A stretch of DNA of 64,000 bases from Roseovarius spongiae (GCF_003651245.1 NZ_RAPE01000003.1:372001-436000); one strand, 5' to 3'; shown: positions 27,322-35,975, counted from the first letter of the stretch. Numbers and translations: made by a program. Notes: generated from the letters alone by a model not told the origin.

Positions 27322-28733
27322 GGCAGCAGATCACGCAAGCGATGGAGCGCGATGCGTTCGACCTGGCGGCAGGCCTCGGCCATCTCGGCGGCGCGGTCGT
27401 TCTTCAGCCGCGCGGCGAACGCGGCGAGGATCGAGGCGGTGTCGTGGTCGCGCACCGCGATGATGAAGGGAAAGCCGAATTTATCCGTATAGGCGGCGTT
27501 CATTCGCGTGAATTCCGCGCGATCCGCGTCGCTCAGCGCGTCAAGGCCCGCGCCGGCCTGTTCGCGCGCGGACTCGGCGGTCAACCGTTTCGCCGCCGCC
27601 AGCTTGCCCGCGAGATCGGGATGCGCGCGCAGCACACCGAGGCGCGCGCCGTCATCGGCGGCGCGAAAGACGCGGCAGAGCGCGTTATGCAAGCCCGCCG
27701 CGCTGTCATGAGCGGCGCCAAGCTCAAGCGCGTGCGCGCCCTCGGCGATCCACGGCGAATGTTCGAACATGCCGCCGAAGGCCGCGGTGAATTCGGTGAG
27801 CGACATCCGCGAGGGACGCTGCCGGGCCACATGAGGATGCGTCGCCTGCCAGTGGCGCGCGATATCGACGCGCCGGGCGACCCACACGCCCTCACGCGCG
27901 GCGACGTGATCGAGGAACCGGCGCAGCGCGACAACCCGACCGGGCCGTCCGACAAGGCGGCAATGCAGGCCAACCGAAAGCATTTTCGGCGCGCCCGCCT
28001 CACCTTCGGCGTAGAGCGCGTCGAAACTGTCGCGCAGATGGGCGAAGAACTGCTCGCCCGTGCCGAACCCCGGCGCGGTAGCGAAGCGCATGTCGTTGCA
28101 GTCGAGCGTATAGGGCACGATCAGCTGCGCGCCGGTGGGGGCCTCATACCAGTAGGGCAGATCGTCGGCGTAGCTGTCCGCGACATAGGCGAACGCCCCG
28201 GTGGCGGCGGCAAGGTCCACCGTGTTGGCCGAACAGCGCCCGGTATACCAGCCTTCGGGGCGCGCGCCCGTCACCTCGGTATGGAGGCGGATGGCCTCGT
28301 CCATGTCGGCGGCCTCGGCCTCGCGCGGGTGGTCGCGGTAGTCGATCCATTTCAGGCCGTGGCTGGCGATTTCCCACTGCGCCTCCTGCATGGCGGCGAC
28401 CTGTTCGGGGCTGCGGGCAAGGGCGGTGGCGACGCCATAGACGGTGACGGGCATCGCGTATTCGGCAAAGAGCCGATGCAGCCGCCAGAACCCGGCGCGC
28501 GCGCCGTATTCGTAGATCGATTCCATGTTCCAGTGCCGCTGCCCCGGCCATGGGGCGGCGCCGGCGATCTCGCTCAGGAAAGCCTCGGACGCCGCGTCGC
28601 CGTGCAGGATGCAGTTCTCGCCGCCCTCCTCGTAGTTCAGGATGAACTGCACGGCGATCTTCGCGCCGCCGGGCCATTGCGGGTCGGGCGGGACGGGGCC
28701 ATGCCCGCGCATGTCACGGGGGTAACGGTCCAT
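27318..28733 (-). CDS. puuE-uraD: Fused allantoinase (PuuE) and OHCU decarboxylase (UraD)
   Basis: 471 residues. Residues 1 to about 300 are a polysaccharide-deacetylase-like (NodB) domain, with IAVQFILNYEEGGENCILHG and the long PuuE-type loops, matching metal-independent allantoinase PuuE. Residues 310-471 are an OHCU decarboxylase domain; FEHSPWIAEGAHAL near 323-336 contains the catalytic histidine H325. The fusion performs two successive steps, OHCU to S-allantoin and allantoin to allantoate. It is the first gene of a two-gene unit with allA and diverges from uraH-puuD across 81 bases. Confidence 0.95.
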   Translation of the reverse strand: MDRYPRDMRGHGPVPPDPQWPGGAKIAVQFILNYEEGGENCILHGDAASEAFLSEIAGAAPWPGQRHWNMESIYEYGARAGFWRLHRLFAEYAMPVTVYGVATALARSPEQVAAMQEAQWEIASHGLKWIDYRDHPREAEAADMDEAIRLHTEVTGARPEGWYTGRCSANTVDLAAATGAFAYVADSYADDLPYWYEAPTGAQLIVPYTLDCNDMRFATAPGFGTGEQFFAHLRDSFDALYAEGEAGAPKMLSVGLHCRLVGRPGRVVALRRFLDHVAAREGVWVARRVDIARHWQATHPHVARQRPSRMSLTEFTAAFGGMFEHSPWIAEGAHALELGAAHDSAAGLHNALCRVFRAADDGARLGVLRAHPDLAGKLAAAKRLTAESAREQAGAGLDALSDADRAEFTRMNAAYTDKFGFPFIIAVRDHDTASILAAFAARLKNDRAAEMAEACRQVERIALHRLRDLLP

Positions 28734-28814
28734 GTGAACCTCGTTTGGCGGTGTGATTTGCGGGCGATCTTCTGCTAAAGCTGGGCAAAGTTACAGCGAA
28801 AAGGCAGGAAGCGC

Positions 28815-29168
28815 ATGGCAGGCTATCTCACGACCCATGTTCTGGACACCGCGCGCGGCGTGCCGGCGCAAGGCGTCCGCATCACGCTCTTCGCGCTTGG
28901 CGAGGTGCGGCGCGAACTGGCGCAGGCGGTGACCAACGCGGACGGGCGCACCAATGCGCCCATCCTGCCGAGCGACGCCTTCGCGCCCGGCGAATACGAG
29001 CTTCTGTTCGCCTGCGGCGACTACCTCGAGCGGCACGGGCTGGCGACGGGGCCGCTCAAGTTTCTCGACGCGGTGCCGATCAGGTTCGCCGTCTCGGACG
29101 GGGACGCGCATTACCACGTGCCGCTCCTGCTATCGCCCTTCGGATATTCGACCTACCGGGGGAGCTGA
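28815..29168 (+). CDS. uraH: 5-hydroxyisourate hydrolase (transthyretin-like)
   Basis: 117 residues. The N-terminal catalytic segment LTTHVLDTARGVPAQGVRI contains the histidine of the H-R-H-S active site, and the C-terminus ends in YSTYRGS, the hallmark tetrapeptide YRGS of HIU hydrolases. It opens 5-hydroxyisourate to OHCU. It precedes puuD by five bases, in a divergent arrangement with puuE-uraD, so both halves of the pathway share a regulatory gap. Confidence 0.97.
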   Translation: MAGYLTTHVLDTARGVPAQGVRITLFALGEVRRELAQAVTNADGRTNAPILPSDAFAPGEYELLFACGDYLERHGLATGPLKFLDAVPIRFAVSDGDAHYHVPLLLSPFGYSTYRGS

Positions 29169-29173
29169 GGCGA

Positions 29174-30394
29174 ATGACCGAAATGCTGATCCTGTGGGAA
29201 TGGGCGGGCTTCGCGCTGCGCTGGCTGCATGTCATCACGGCGATGGCGTGGATCGGCACGTCGTTCTACTTCATCGCGCTGGACCTCGGGCTGCGCAAGG
29301 CGCCCGACCTGCCCCCCGGTGCGCATGGAGAGGAATGGCAGGTGCATGGCGGCGGGTTCTACCACATCCGCAAGTTCCTCGTCGCGCCCGAGCGGATGCC
29401 CGAGCACCTGACATGGTTCAAGTGGGAAAGCTACGCCACCTGGCTGTCGGGCGCCGCGCTCCTGATGGTGATCTACTGGGCGGGGGCCGAACTTTACCTG
29501 ATCGACGCGGAAAAGGCCGATCTGGCGACGTGGCAGGCGATTGGCATCTCGGCGGGGTCGCTGGCGCTGGGCTGGCTCGTCTATGACGCGCTCTGCCGCT
29601 CGGCCCTCGCGGCGCGGCCGACGGTGCTGATGCTGCTCCTGTTCGCGATGCTGGTGGCGATGGGCTGGGGCTATGCGCAGGTCTTCACCGGGCGGGCGAT
29701 GATGCTGCATCTCGGCGCCTTCACGGCGACGATCATGACGGCGAACGTGTTCCTGGTCATCATGCCCAACCAGCGGATCGTGGTGAAAGACCTGATCGCG
29801 GGGCGCGAACCGGACGCGAAATACGGCCGCATCGCCAAGCTGCGCTCGACCCATAACAACTATCTCACGCTGCCGGTTGTGTTCCTGATGCTGAGCAACC
29901 ACGCGCCGCTGGCATTCGCCACGCAATACAACTGGCTGATCGCGGCGCTGGTGTTCCTCATGGGGGTCACGATCCGGCATTACTTCAACACCCGCCACGC
30001 GCGAAAGGGCAACCCGCACTGGACATGGGCGGTGACGGTCTTGCTGTTCCTCTGCATCGCGTGGCTGAGCACGGCCGGCCCGCGCCCGCCCGCCGAAGAC
30101 GCGGCGATGGGCCCGGCGGCAACCCGCCTTGCCGCCGCCGACGGGTTCGGTGAGGTGCAGGACATCGTGCTCGGCCGTTGCTCCATGTGCCACGCGGCCG
30201 AGCCGGTCTGGCCCGGCATCCACCGCGCCCCGCATCACGTCATGCTGGAAACGCCCGCGCAGATCGCCGATCAGGCGCGCGCGATCTACCTTCAGGCCGG
30301 GCGCAGCCACGCGATGCCGCCGGCCAACGTGTCGTGGATGGAACCGGATGAGCGGCAGGCCATCGTGCGCTGGTTCCGCGGCGCGGCGCAGTAG
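29174..30394 (+). CDS. puuD: Urate hydroxylase, membrane-bound with C-terminal cytochrome c domain
   Basis: 406 residues. About eight hydrophobic segments fill residues 10-310 (the DUF989 part of PuuD), and a cytochrome c domain follows with the heme motif CSMCH at residues 336-340 and a later methionine-bearing segment, SHAMPPANVSWM. PuuD oxidises urate to 5-hydroxyisourate, passing electrons to the respiratory chain instead of making peroxide as uricase does. It is cotranscribed with uraH. It converges on the enoyl-CoA hydratase gene, whose stop lies seven bases beyond its own. Confidence 0.96.
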   Translation: MTEMLILWEWAGFALRWLHVITAMAWIGTSFYFIALDLGLRKAPDLPPGAHGEEWQVHGGGFYHIRKFLVAPERMPEHLTWFKWESYATWLSGAALLMVIYWAGAELYLIDAEKADLATWQAIGISAGSLALGWLVYDALCRSALAARPTVLMLLLFAMLVAMGWGYAQVFTGRAMMLHLGAFTATIMTANVFLVIMPNQRIVVKDLIAGREPDAKYGRIAKLRSTHNNYLTLPVVFLMLSNHAPLAFATQYNWLIAALVFLMGVTIRHYFNTRHARKGNPHWTWAVTVLLFLCIAWLSTAGPRPPAEDAAMGPAATRLAAADGFGEVQDIVLGRCSMCHAAEPVWPGIHRAPHHVMLETPAQIADQARAIYLQAGRSHAMPPANVSWMEPDERQAIVRWFRGAAQ

Positions 30395-30401
30395 GGCCGC
30401 G

Positions 30402-31196
30402 TCAGTCGCCCTTGGCGAACTTGGGCGCGCGCCCGGCCATGTTGGCGGCGATCACCTCCATCTGCTCGGGCCCGCCGATCAGGCCCGCCTGCGCGCGGCT
30501 TTCGGCCATCAGGACATCGGCCCGCGCCGCGCCGCTTTCCGCGGTGGCGATCAGGGCCTTCGCGGCGCGAATGGCCGAGGGGCTGCGGCCCGCGATCTGC
30601 TGCGCCAGCGCAGTCGCCGCCTCGAGAGGATCGTCCGCCAGTTCGGTGACAAGCCCCCATTCCGCGGCCTGCGCGGCGCCGATCGGCTCAGCGGTGTAAG
30701 TCATCCGGCGGATCACGTCGCTACGCGTGAGATGCGGCAACAGCGCCATGCCGCCCATATCCGGCACGAGGCCCCATTTCATCTCCATGATCGCCAGCTT
30801 CGCATCCGGCGCCGCGATGCGGATATCGGCGCCCAGGGCGAGCTGGAACCCCGCGCCATAGACCGCGCCATGCAACGCGGCGATCACCGGCACGGGCAGA
30901 TTGCGCCAGGTCAGCGCGACCTCCTGGAACAGGTTGGCGTCGCCATGTGTGCGCGGCATCACCAGCGCCCCGGGGTCGGAGGCGGCGAACCGGGCAAAGC
31001 TCGCCACGTCGAGGCCCGCGCAGAACGCGGCGCCGTCGCCAGACAGGATCACCGCGCGAATGTCGGCCTGCCTCAGCGATTCGCCCGCGGCGACGATGGC
31101 CTCGGCCATGTCGGGATCGACGGCGTTGCGCTTATCGGGACGGGTCAGGCGGACATGGGCGATATGGTCGGCGATCTCTGTGGTGACGCGGGGCAT
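30402..31196 (-). CDS. Enoyl-CoA hydratase/isomerase family protein
   Basis: 264 residues, crotonase fold. The oxyanion-hole segments AVILSGDGAAFCAGLDVASF and ALHGAVYGAGFQLALGADIRIA are clear. The position normally held by the catalytic Glu of hydratases near the second site reads MEMKWGLVPDMGGMALL, keeping PDMGG of the isomerase-like group. The usual C-terminal helices are present. The true substrate is unknown; no beta-oxidation partners adjoin it. It is an isolated minus-strand gene between puuD and the aminotransferase gene. Confidence 0.88.
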   Translation of the reverse strand: MPRVTTEIADHIAHVRLTRPDKRNAVDPDMAEAIVAAGESLRQADIRAVILSGDGAAFCAGLDVASFARFAASDPGALVMPRTHGDANLFQEVALTWRNLPVPVIAALHGAVYGAGFQLALGADIRIAAPDAKLAIMEMKWGLVPDMGGMALLPHLTRSDVIRRMTYTAEPIGAAQAAEWGLVTELADDPLEAATALAQQIAGRSPSAIRAAKALIATAESGAARADVLMAESRAQAGLIGGPEQMEVIAANMAGRAPKFAKGD

Positions 31197-31326
31197 GGCG
31201 CGGGCTCCTCATTGCGGGCGGGACCATGACAGCGCGCGCTTCGCGGGAAGGCAAGCGTCACGTCACGGCGCCGGCGGCGGTCATAACGGGATTGCGCGCG
31301 CTGTCAGCTTGGCCTTATCTGCGGAA

Positions 31327-32433
31327 ATGACCTATCCGCGCTACACACGGCTCACCCGATCGCTGCCCGCCTCCGTTCCCTTCGTCGGCCCCGAAGTGCA
31401 GGAACGCGCAGCGGAGATGCGTTTCAAGGCGCGGCTCGGCGCGAACGAAAACGTCTTTGGCCCCTCGCCGCTGGCGGTGGCGGCAATGCAGGCGGCGGCG
31501 AGCGATGTATGGAAATACGGCGATTCGGCGAGCTTCGACTTGCGCCATGCGCTGGCCGCGCGGATGGGTGTTGCGCCGGCCAACATCGTGGTGGGCGAGG
31601 GCATCGACGGGCTGCTCGGCTATCTCGTGCGGCTGCTGGTGGCGCCGGGCGACGCGGTGGTGACCTCCGATGGCGCGTATCCGACGTTCAACTACCACGT
31701 CACCGGCTATGGCGGCGCGCTGCACAAGCTGCCCTATCGCGACGATCACGAGGATCCGGCCGCGCTGATCGCGCATGCGGCGGCGGTCGATGCGAAACTG
31801 ATCTACCTCGCCAATCCGGACAACCCGATGGGAAGCTGGCACAGGGGCGCGGCCCTAGCCCGCGCGCTCGACGACCTCCCCGAGGGCTGCCTGATGATCG
31901 TCGACGAGGCTTACGTCGAATTCGCCCCCGAAGGGACCGCCCTGTCGGTGGACGCCGAAGACCCCCGCGTGATCCGCTTCCGCACCTTTTCCAAGGCCTA
32001 CGGCATGGCCGGCGCGCGCGTGGGCTACGCGATCGGCGCGGCGGACCTCATCGCCGCGTTCGAGCGCGTGCGCAACCATTTCGGCATGAACCGCGCCGCG
32101 CAGGCGGGCGCGCTGTCGGCGCTGGACGATGCCGACTGGCTGGCGCGCACCTGCGCGCGGGTCGCCGCCGCGCGGGATGAAATCACCCGGATCGCGGGCG
32201 AAAACGGGTTGGTCGCGCTGCCGTCGGCCACGAATTTCGTCAGCGTCGATTGCGGCAGCGACGGCGATTTCGCCCGCGCCGTGCTGGCGTCGCTTACAGC
32301 AGCGGGAATCTTCGTGCGGATGCCTTTCGCCGCGCCACAGGATCGCTGCATCCGCGTCAGCTGCGGCACGCCCGAGGAATTGGCGCTCCTCAAGGCCGCC
32401 CTGCCCCGCGCATTGGCGGATGCGCGCGCATGA
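31327..32433 (+). CDS. Class I/II PLP aminotransferase, histidinol-phosphate aminotransferase-like
   Basis: 368 residues. The PLP-binding lysine is K223 in FRTFSKAYGMAGARVGYAIG, and the substrate and cofactor motifs ARLGANENVFGPSPLA, YLANPDNPMGSW and IVDEAYVEFA are all present, the order of HisC-like enzymes. It is likely to transfer an amino group, perhaps on histidinol phosphate or an aromatic amino acid, but HisC paralogues of this type vary. It is followed by a small membrane protein gene; no his genes are adjacent. The ATG at 31327 is taken over long upstream frames that are shadows of the hydratase gene. Confidence 0.88.
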   Translation: MTYPRYTRLTRSLPASVPFVGPEVQERAAEMRFKARLGANENVFGPSPLAVAAMQAAASDVWKYGDSASFDLRHALAARMGVAPANIVVGEGIDGLLGYLVRLLVAPGDAVVTSDGAYPTFNYHVTGYGGALHKLPYRDDHEDPAALIAHAAAVDAKLIYLANPDNPMGSWHRGAALARALDDLPEGCLMIVDEAYVEFAPEGTALSVDAEDPRVIRFRTFSKAYGMAGARVGYAIGAADLIAAFERVRNHFGMNRAAQAGALSALDDADWLARTCARVAAARDEITRIAGENGLVALPSATNFVSVDCGSDGDFARAVLASLTAAGIFVRMPFAAPQDRCIRVSCGTPEELALLKAALPRALADARA

Positions 32434-32490
32434 CCCCCGCGGGACAAGATGCCGCGCCCGATCGCGGGCGATCTGCGCTAGGCTGAAACC

Positions 32491-32667
32491 ATGCGACGCG
32501 GTATCCTGCCCTCTGCCCCCGATTACACCAACGCCGCCCTGGCGATGGGGCTCATCAACCTGCTCTGGATATTCTTCGCCCTCTGGGCCGCCTTCGGCCT
32601 TCCGGTGGTGCTGGCGGCCGGTTACGGGCTTGACCTCTTGATCCGGCGCGTGGGGCGGCGGGGCTGA
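32491..32667 (+). CDS. Small membrane protein, 58 residues, unknown function
   Basis: Starts at ATG 32491 and ends TGA 32667. One long hydrophobic span, roughly residues 15-50 (AALAMGLINLLWIFFALWAA, then GLPVVLAAGYGLDLLI), is followed by a basic end RRVGRRG. Probably two closely spaced membrane helices. It lies 57 bases after the aminotransferase gene on the same strand and is likely in its transcript. I do not recognise a named family; the support is the membrane pattern and a clean start, so the confidence is moderate. Confidence 0.6.
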   Translation: MRRGILPSAPDYTNAALAMGLINLLWIFFALWAAFGLPVVLAAGYGLDLLIRRVGRRG

Positions 32668-32701
32668 CGCGCTGCACCCTTCCTAGTGAGAAAAACAGAT
32701 C

Positions 32702-33898
32702 CTACCGCCCGCCCAGTAGTGCCGCGGCGGCGCTTACGCCCCCGGCCCCGTGCGGGATATCCCGCGCCGCCAATCCCGCCTCGATCGCGCCCAGCGCGCC
32801 CAGCACCATGTGCGCGTTCACATGCCCCATGTGCCCGATGCGGAAGAAGCCGTGCCAGGCCGGGTCATCCGGCTCCGCCATGCCCAGGCCGATTCCAAGG
32901 GTCACGCCGGCGTTTTCCTGCACCCAGTCGCGCAGCTCCGTGCCCTTCGGCGCGGGCAGCGACAGAGCGGTCACCGCGTGGCTGCGATGCGCAGGCTGCG
33001 CCACGTTGAGGCGCAGCGCGCCGGCCTCACCCCAGGTCTGCGCCGCGACCCAGATCGCCCGGGCAAGCGTTTCGTGCCGCGCCCAGACCGCCTCAAGCCC
33101 CTCATCGAGGATGAGATCGAGCGCGGCGCGCAGGCCGTAGATGTGATGCGTCGGGGCGGTGCCGGCGAAATACTGGTAAAAGACGTCGGGGCGCGCCCGG
33201 CGGGTCCAGTCCCAGTAGGGGCCGACCCGCTCCATCGCCGCGCGCGCCGCCGCCGCGCGGTCGTTGAAGAAGACGAACCCCAGCCCCGGCGGCGTCATCA
33301 GCCCCTTCTGGCTGGCGGTGACGCCGATATCGACGCCCCAGGCGTCCATCTCGAACCGGTCGCAGCCGAGGCTGGCGATGCAGTCGGCCATCAGGAGCGC
33401 GGGATGCCCGGCGGCGTCGAGGGCGGCGCGCAGCGCCGGCAGATCGCTGCGAATCCCGCTCGAGGTGTCGACATGGGTCGCCAGAACCGCCCTGATCCGC
33501 CGGTCCTTGTCCGCGCGCAGCGCCGCCTCCACGCGATCCGCGTCCACCGGCGCCCTCACCCCGAAATCGATCATCTCGACATCGAGGCCGAGCGTTCCTG
33601 CCATCTCGGCCCAGCCGTGGCCGAACCGCCCGGTGGCGAGCGATAGCACCCGCGCGCCGGGGGCGAGCACGTTGGAAAGCGCCGCCTCCCATGCGCCATG
33701 CCCATTGGCGATGTAGATCGCGACGTCATGTTCGGTGCGCGCCACACGGCGCAGATCGGTCACGACGCTTTCGGTCATGCCGATGAGTTCGCCCTCGTAG
33801 ATATTGGGCGCGGCGCGGTGCATGGCCCGCAGCACCGCGTCCGGCACCGCGGTGGGGCCGGGTATGGCAAGGTAGGTCCGACCGTTGGCAAGGCTCAT
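32702..33898 (-). CDS. Class V PLP aminotransferase, alanine/serine-glyoxylate aminotransferase-like
   Basis: 398 residues from ATG 33898. Fold type I class V with PLP lysine K198 in VDIGVTASQKGLMTPPG and the AIPGPTAVP phosphate region at residues 11-19. The active-site loop that reads HRSPEF in most serine- or alanine-glyoxylate enzymes is here PNIYEGELIGM, so specificity may differ. Neighbouring ureide genes allow a role in glyoxylate use, including ureidoglycine-glyoxylate transamination, but this is speculation. A longer frame starts at 34162 and is rejected as it runs through a divergent promoter region. Confidence 0.82.
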   Translation of the reverse strand: MSLANGRTYLAIPGPTAVPDAVLRAMHRAAPNIYEGELIGMTESVVTDLRRVARTEHDVAIYIANGHGAWEAALSNVLAPGARVLSLATGRFGHGWAEMAGTLGLDVEMIDFGVRAPVDADRVEAALRADKDRRIRAVLATHVDTSSGIRSDLPALRAALDAAGHPALLMADCIASLGCDRFEMDAWGVDIGVTASQKGLMTPPGLGFVFFNDRAAAARAAMERVGPYWDWTRRARPDVFYQYFAGTAPTHHIYGLRAALDLILDEGLEAVWARHETLARAIWVAAQTWGEAGALRLNVAQPAHRSHAVTALSLPAPKGTELRDWVQENAGVTLGIGLGMAEPDDPAWHGFFRIGHMGHVNAHMVLGALGAIEAGLAARDIPHGAGGVSAAAALLGGR

Positions 33899-34042
33899 GG
33901 GGCGCGCTCCGCAAGAAATCCGCTTGCGCGCGACACTACCGCGCGGGGGGCGGGCGTCAATCGCTTGCCTTGCGCAGACAGCCCGCATAAACCGGCCTTT
34001 CACGCGGCGCGGGGTGCGGCGCGGCAGGGGATCGGGGCGGTC

Positions 34043-34726
34043 ATGCGGCTCATCAAACGGCTTACCGAGTGGGAGCGCAACCTGCGCCAGTCCTACAACA
34101 CCGACCTCTCCACCCCCGAGAACCGCCGCCGCGCCAATATCTACAACCTCTGGTTCGACCACGCGGCGCTGCGCGTCTTATGGACCAATCACTACCCGGT
34201 CGCGCCGGGCGTGTGGCGTTCGAACCAGCCGACGCACCGCCGGTTCGAGCGGCTCAAGGCGATGGGATTTCGCAGCGTCCTGAACCTGCGCGGATCGGCC
34301 GGAGCGGCGCATTACCTGGCCGAGGAGGAAAGCTGCGCGCGCCTCGGCCTCAACCTCGTGAGCGTGACGCTGCACGCGCGCTTCGCCGCCCCGCCCGAGG
34401 ACATCGCCGCCGTCATCGCCGCCTTTCGCAGTATCGAGAAACCCTTTGTCATGCATTGCAAGTCGGGCGCGGACCGCGCCGGGTTCGCCGCCGCGATCTA
34501 CCTCATGGTGATCGAGGGACGGCCGGTGTCGGAGGCGCGCAAGATGCTGGGGCTGAAATATATCCATTTCAGGCGCTCGCGCACCGGGGTGCTGGATTAC
34601 ATCCTCGATCTCTACGATGCGCGCAACGCGCGCGATCCGATCGGGTTCGAGGACTGGGTGGCGACCGAATACGACAACGAGCAGGTGCAGCGCGATTTCG
34701 AACGTAAGTTCAAACCGCTCTTCTAA
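34043..34726 (+). CDS. Protein tyrosine / dual-specificity phosphatase-like protein
   Basis: 227 residues. The P-loop phosphatase signature HCKSGADR (residues 138-145, CX5R with C139 and R145) is intact, followed by AGFAAAIYLM. Preceding segments VAPGVWRSNQPTHRRFERLK and GFRSVLNLRG give the usual general-acid loop region. Family members dephosphorylate tyrosine or phosphoinositide-like substrates; in Gram-negatives many act on sugar or lipid phosphates. No exopolysaccharide kinase lies nearby. Its stop overlaps the stop of the convergent GAPDH-like gene. Confidence 0.82.
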   Translation: MRLIKRLTEWERNLRQSYNTDLSTPENRRRANIYNLWFDHAALRVLWTNHYPVAPGVWRSNQPTHRRFERLKAMGFRSVLNLRGSAGAAHYLAEEESCARLGLNLVSVTLHARFAAPPEDIAAVIAAFRSIEKPFVMHCKSGADRAGFAAAIYLMVIEGRPVSEARKMLGLKYIHFRRSRTGVLDYILDLYDARNARDPIGFEDWVATEYDNEQVQRDFERKFKPLF

Positions 34727-35718
34727 CGCCGCGCCATGCGCTCGGCCATGTCGAGCATCCGGCAGGAAAAGCCCCATTCGTTGTCATACCACCCGAAAAC
34801 CCGCAGCAACCCGCCCGCGCCGAGCGAGGTTTCGCGCCCCGACAGGATGATCGATTCGGGCCGCCCGCGCAGGTCGGACGACACCAGCGGCCGGTCGGTC
34901 CAGCCGAAGACGCCGCCGGGCTCCACCGCCCCGCGCAAGAGCGCGTTGACGCCCTCGCGCGTGACCGAAGCGCGGGTCGCGACGATCAGGTCGATGCAGG
35001 ATACGCTGGCGGTGGGCACGCGGATCGCGCGCGCCTCGACCCGTCCGGCGAGATGCGGCAGCACGAGGTCGGTCTGATGCTGCGCGCTGGTGGTCGTGGG
35101 CACCATCGAGAGCGCGGCGGCGCGGCTGCGCTCGGGGGCGCCGCGCGGCTTGTCCACGGTGGGCTGGCTGCCGGTGTAGCAATGCACGGTCGTCATCTGC
35201 CCGCCCTGGACGCCATAGGCGTCGTCGAGCAGACGCAGCAGCGGGGCCAGCGCGTTGGTGGTGCAGGAGGCGTTGGAGACGATCCGCTCGTCGCCCAGGC
35301 GTTCGTCATTCGCGCCGAGTACGAGCGTGATGTCAGCCTCCTCCGCCGGCCCCGAGACGAGCACGGCGCCAGCGCCCGCCTCGATCCCGCGCTGCGCGAC
35401 TGTCCGCGCGCCCGCCATGCCGGTGCATTCGAGCACGAGGTCCACGCCAGATAGGTCGAGCCGCCGCAGGTCGGGTTCGGCGTGAAAGGCGATCCGCCGT
35501 CCATCGACGATCAAGGTTCGCGGCGCGGTTTCGACGGTCCCCGGCCAGGCGCCGTAGACGCTGTCATATTCGAAGAGGTAGGCGCAGGTTTCAAGCGGCT
35601 CGATCTCGTTTATGAGGACGAGTTCGAACCCCTCGCGCCCTTGCAGCAGGATGCGCAGGATCGCGCGCCCGATGCGGCCAAAGCCGTTGATGGCGATGCG
35701 GACGGGACGTTCGGTCAT
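34723..35718 (-). CDS. Glyceraldehyde-3-phosphate dehydrogenase family protein, divergent paralogue
   Basis: 331 residues. GAPDH signature VRIAINGFGRIGRAILRI (NAD loop), catalytic SNASCTTN with C152 and H179 in VHCYTGSQPTVD. However, the conserved adenosine-binding Asp of the INDL motif is Glu (INEIEPLE at 36-43), and the substrate-phosphate loop STGAAKAV is replaced by TTTSAQHQTD. The NE pattern recalls erythrose-4-phosphate dehydrogenase, but other Epd features are not clear. It probably oxidises a sugar phosphate aldehyde; the exact substrate is unclear. A second, typical gap gene is expected elsewhere. Confidence 0.85.
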   Translation of the reverse strand: MTERPVRIAINGFGRIGRAILRILLQGREGFELVLINEIEPLETCAYLFEYDSVYGAWPGTVETAPRTLIVDGRRIAFHAEPDLRRLDLSGVDLVLECTGMAGARTVAQRGIEAGAGAVLVSGPAEEADITLVLGANDERLGDERIVSNASCTTNALAPLLRLLDDAYGVQGGQMTTVHCYTGSQPTVDKPRGAPERSRAAALSMVPTTTSAQHQTDLVLPHLAGRVEARAIRVPTASVSCIDLIVATRASVTREGVNALLRGAVEPGGVFGWTDRPLVSSDLRGRPESIILSGRETSLGAGGLLRVFGWYDNEWGFSCRMLDMAERMARR

Positions 35719-35820
35719 GGCGGGCTCCGGGCTGCTTTCACGGTATCGCTAAAGCAATCAGCGGGAGGATGCCAAGCAGCAAATTCCGCCGCGCCGCTCC
35801 TCCGCCCTCGCGGGCGTCCT

Positions 35821-35858
35821 CGCTTCTTCTTGCTGAAAATATCCCTGCCGGAGGCTCC
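35821..35858 (-). repeat. Dispersed element with GCCTCCGGC head, inverted pair member
   Basis: Read on the minus strand: CGGGAGCCTCCGGCAGGG, then ATATTTTCAGC and AAGAAGAAGCG. It shares the head of the plus-strand copy at 35873-35913 in head-to-head orientation, and the tail of the copy at 4321-4354. It lies in the 257-base gap between the GAPDH-like gene and tRNA-Gly; no coding gene is seen in that gap. Confidence 0.6.
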
Positions 35859-35872
35859 CGCCCATCAGCTTC

Positions 35873-35913
35873 GGGCGCCTCCGGCGGGAGTATTTGGAGA
35901 ACATTGAAAGCAG
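35873..35913 (+). repeat. Dispersed element with GCCTCCGGCGGG head and GGAACATTGAAAG-type tail
   Basis: GCGCCTCCGGCGGGAGTATTT is followed by GGAGAACATTGAAAGCAG. It joins the head found at 4321-4354 to the tail found after efp, coaBC and valS, showing that these are one element family with two tail types. It opposes the copy at 35821-35858. Confidence 0.65.
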
Positions 35914-35975
35914 GTTTTCGCGGGCAGATCGGGCTTGACGCCTTTTCACGGCGCGCATAGCTAGGGGGCGCACGG

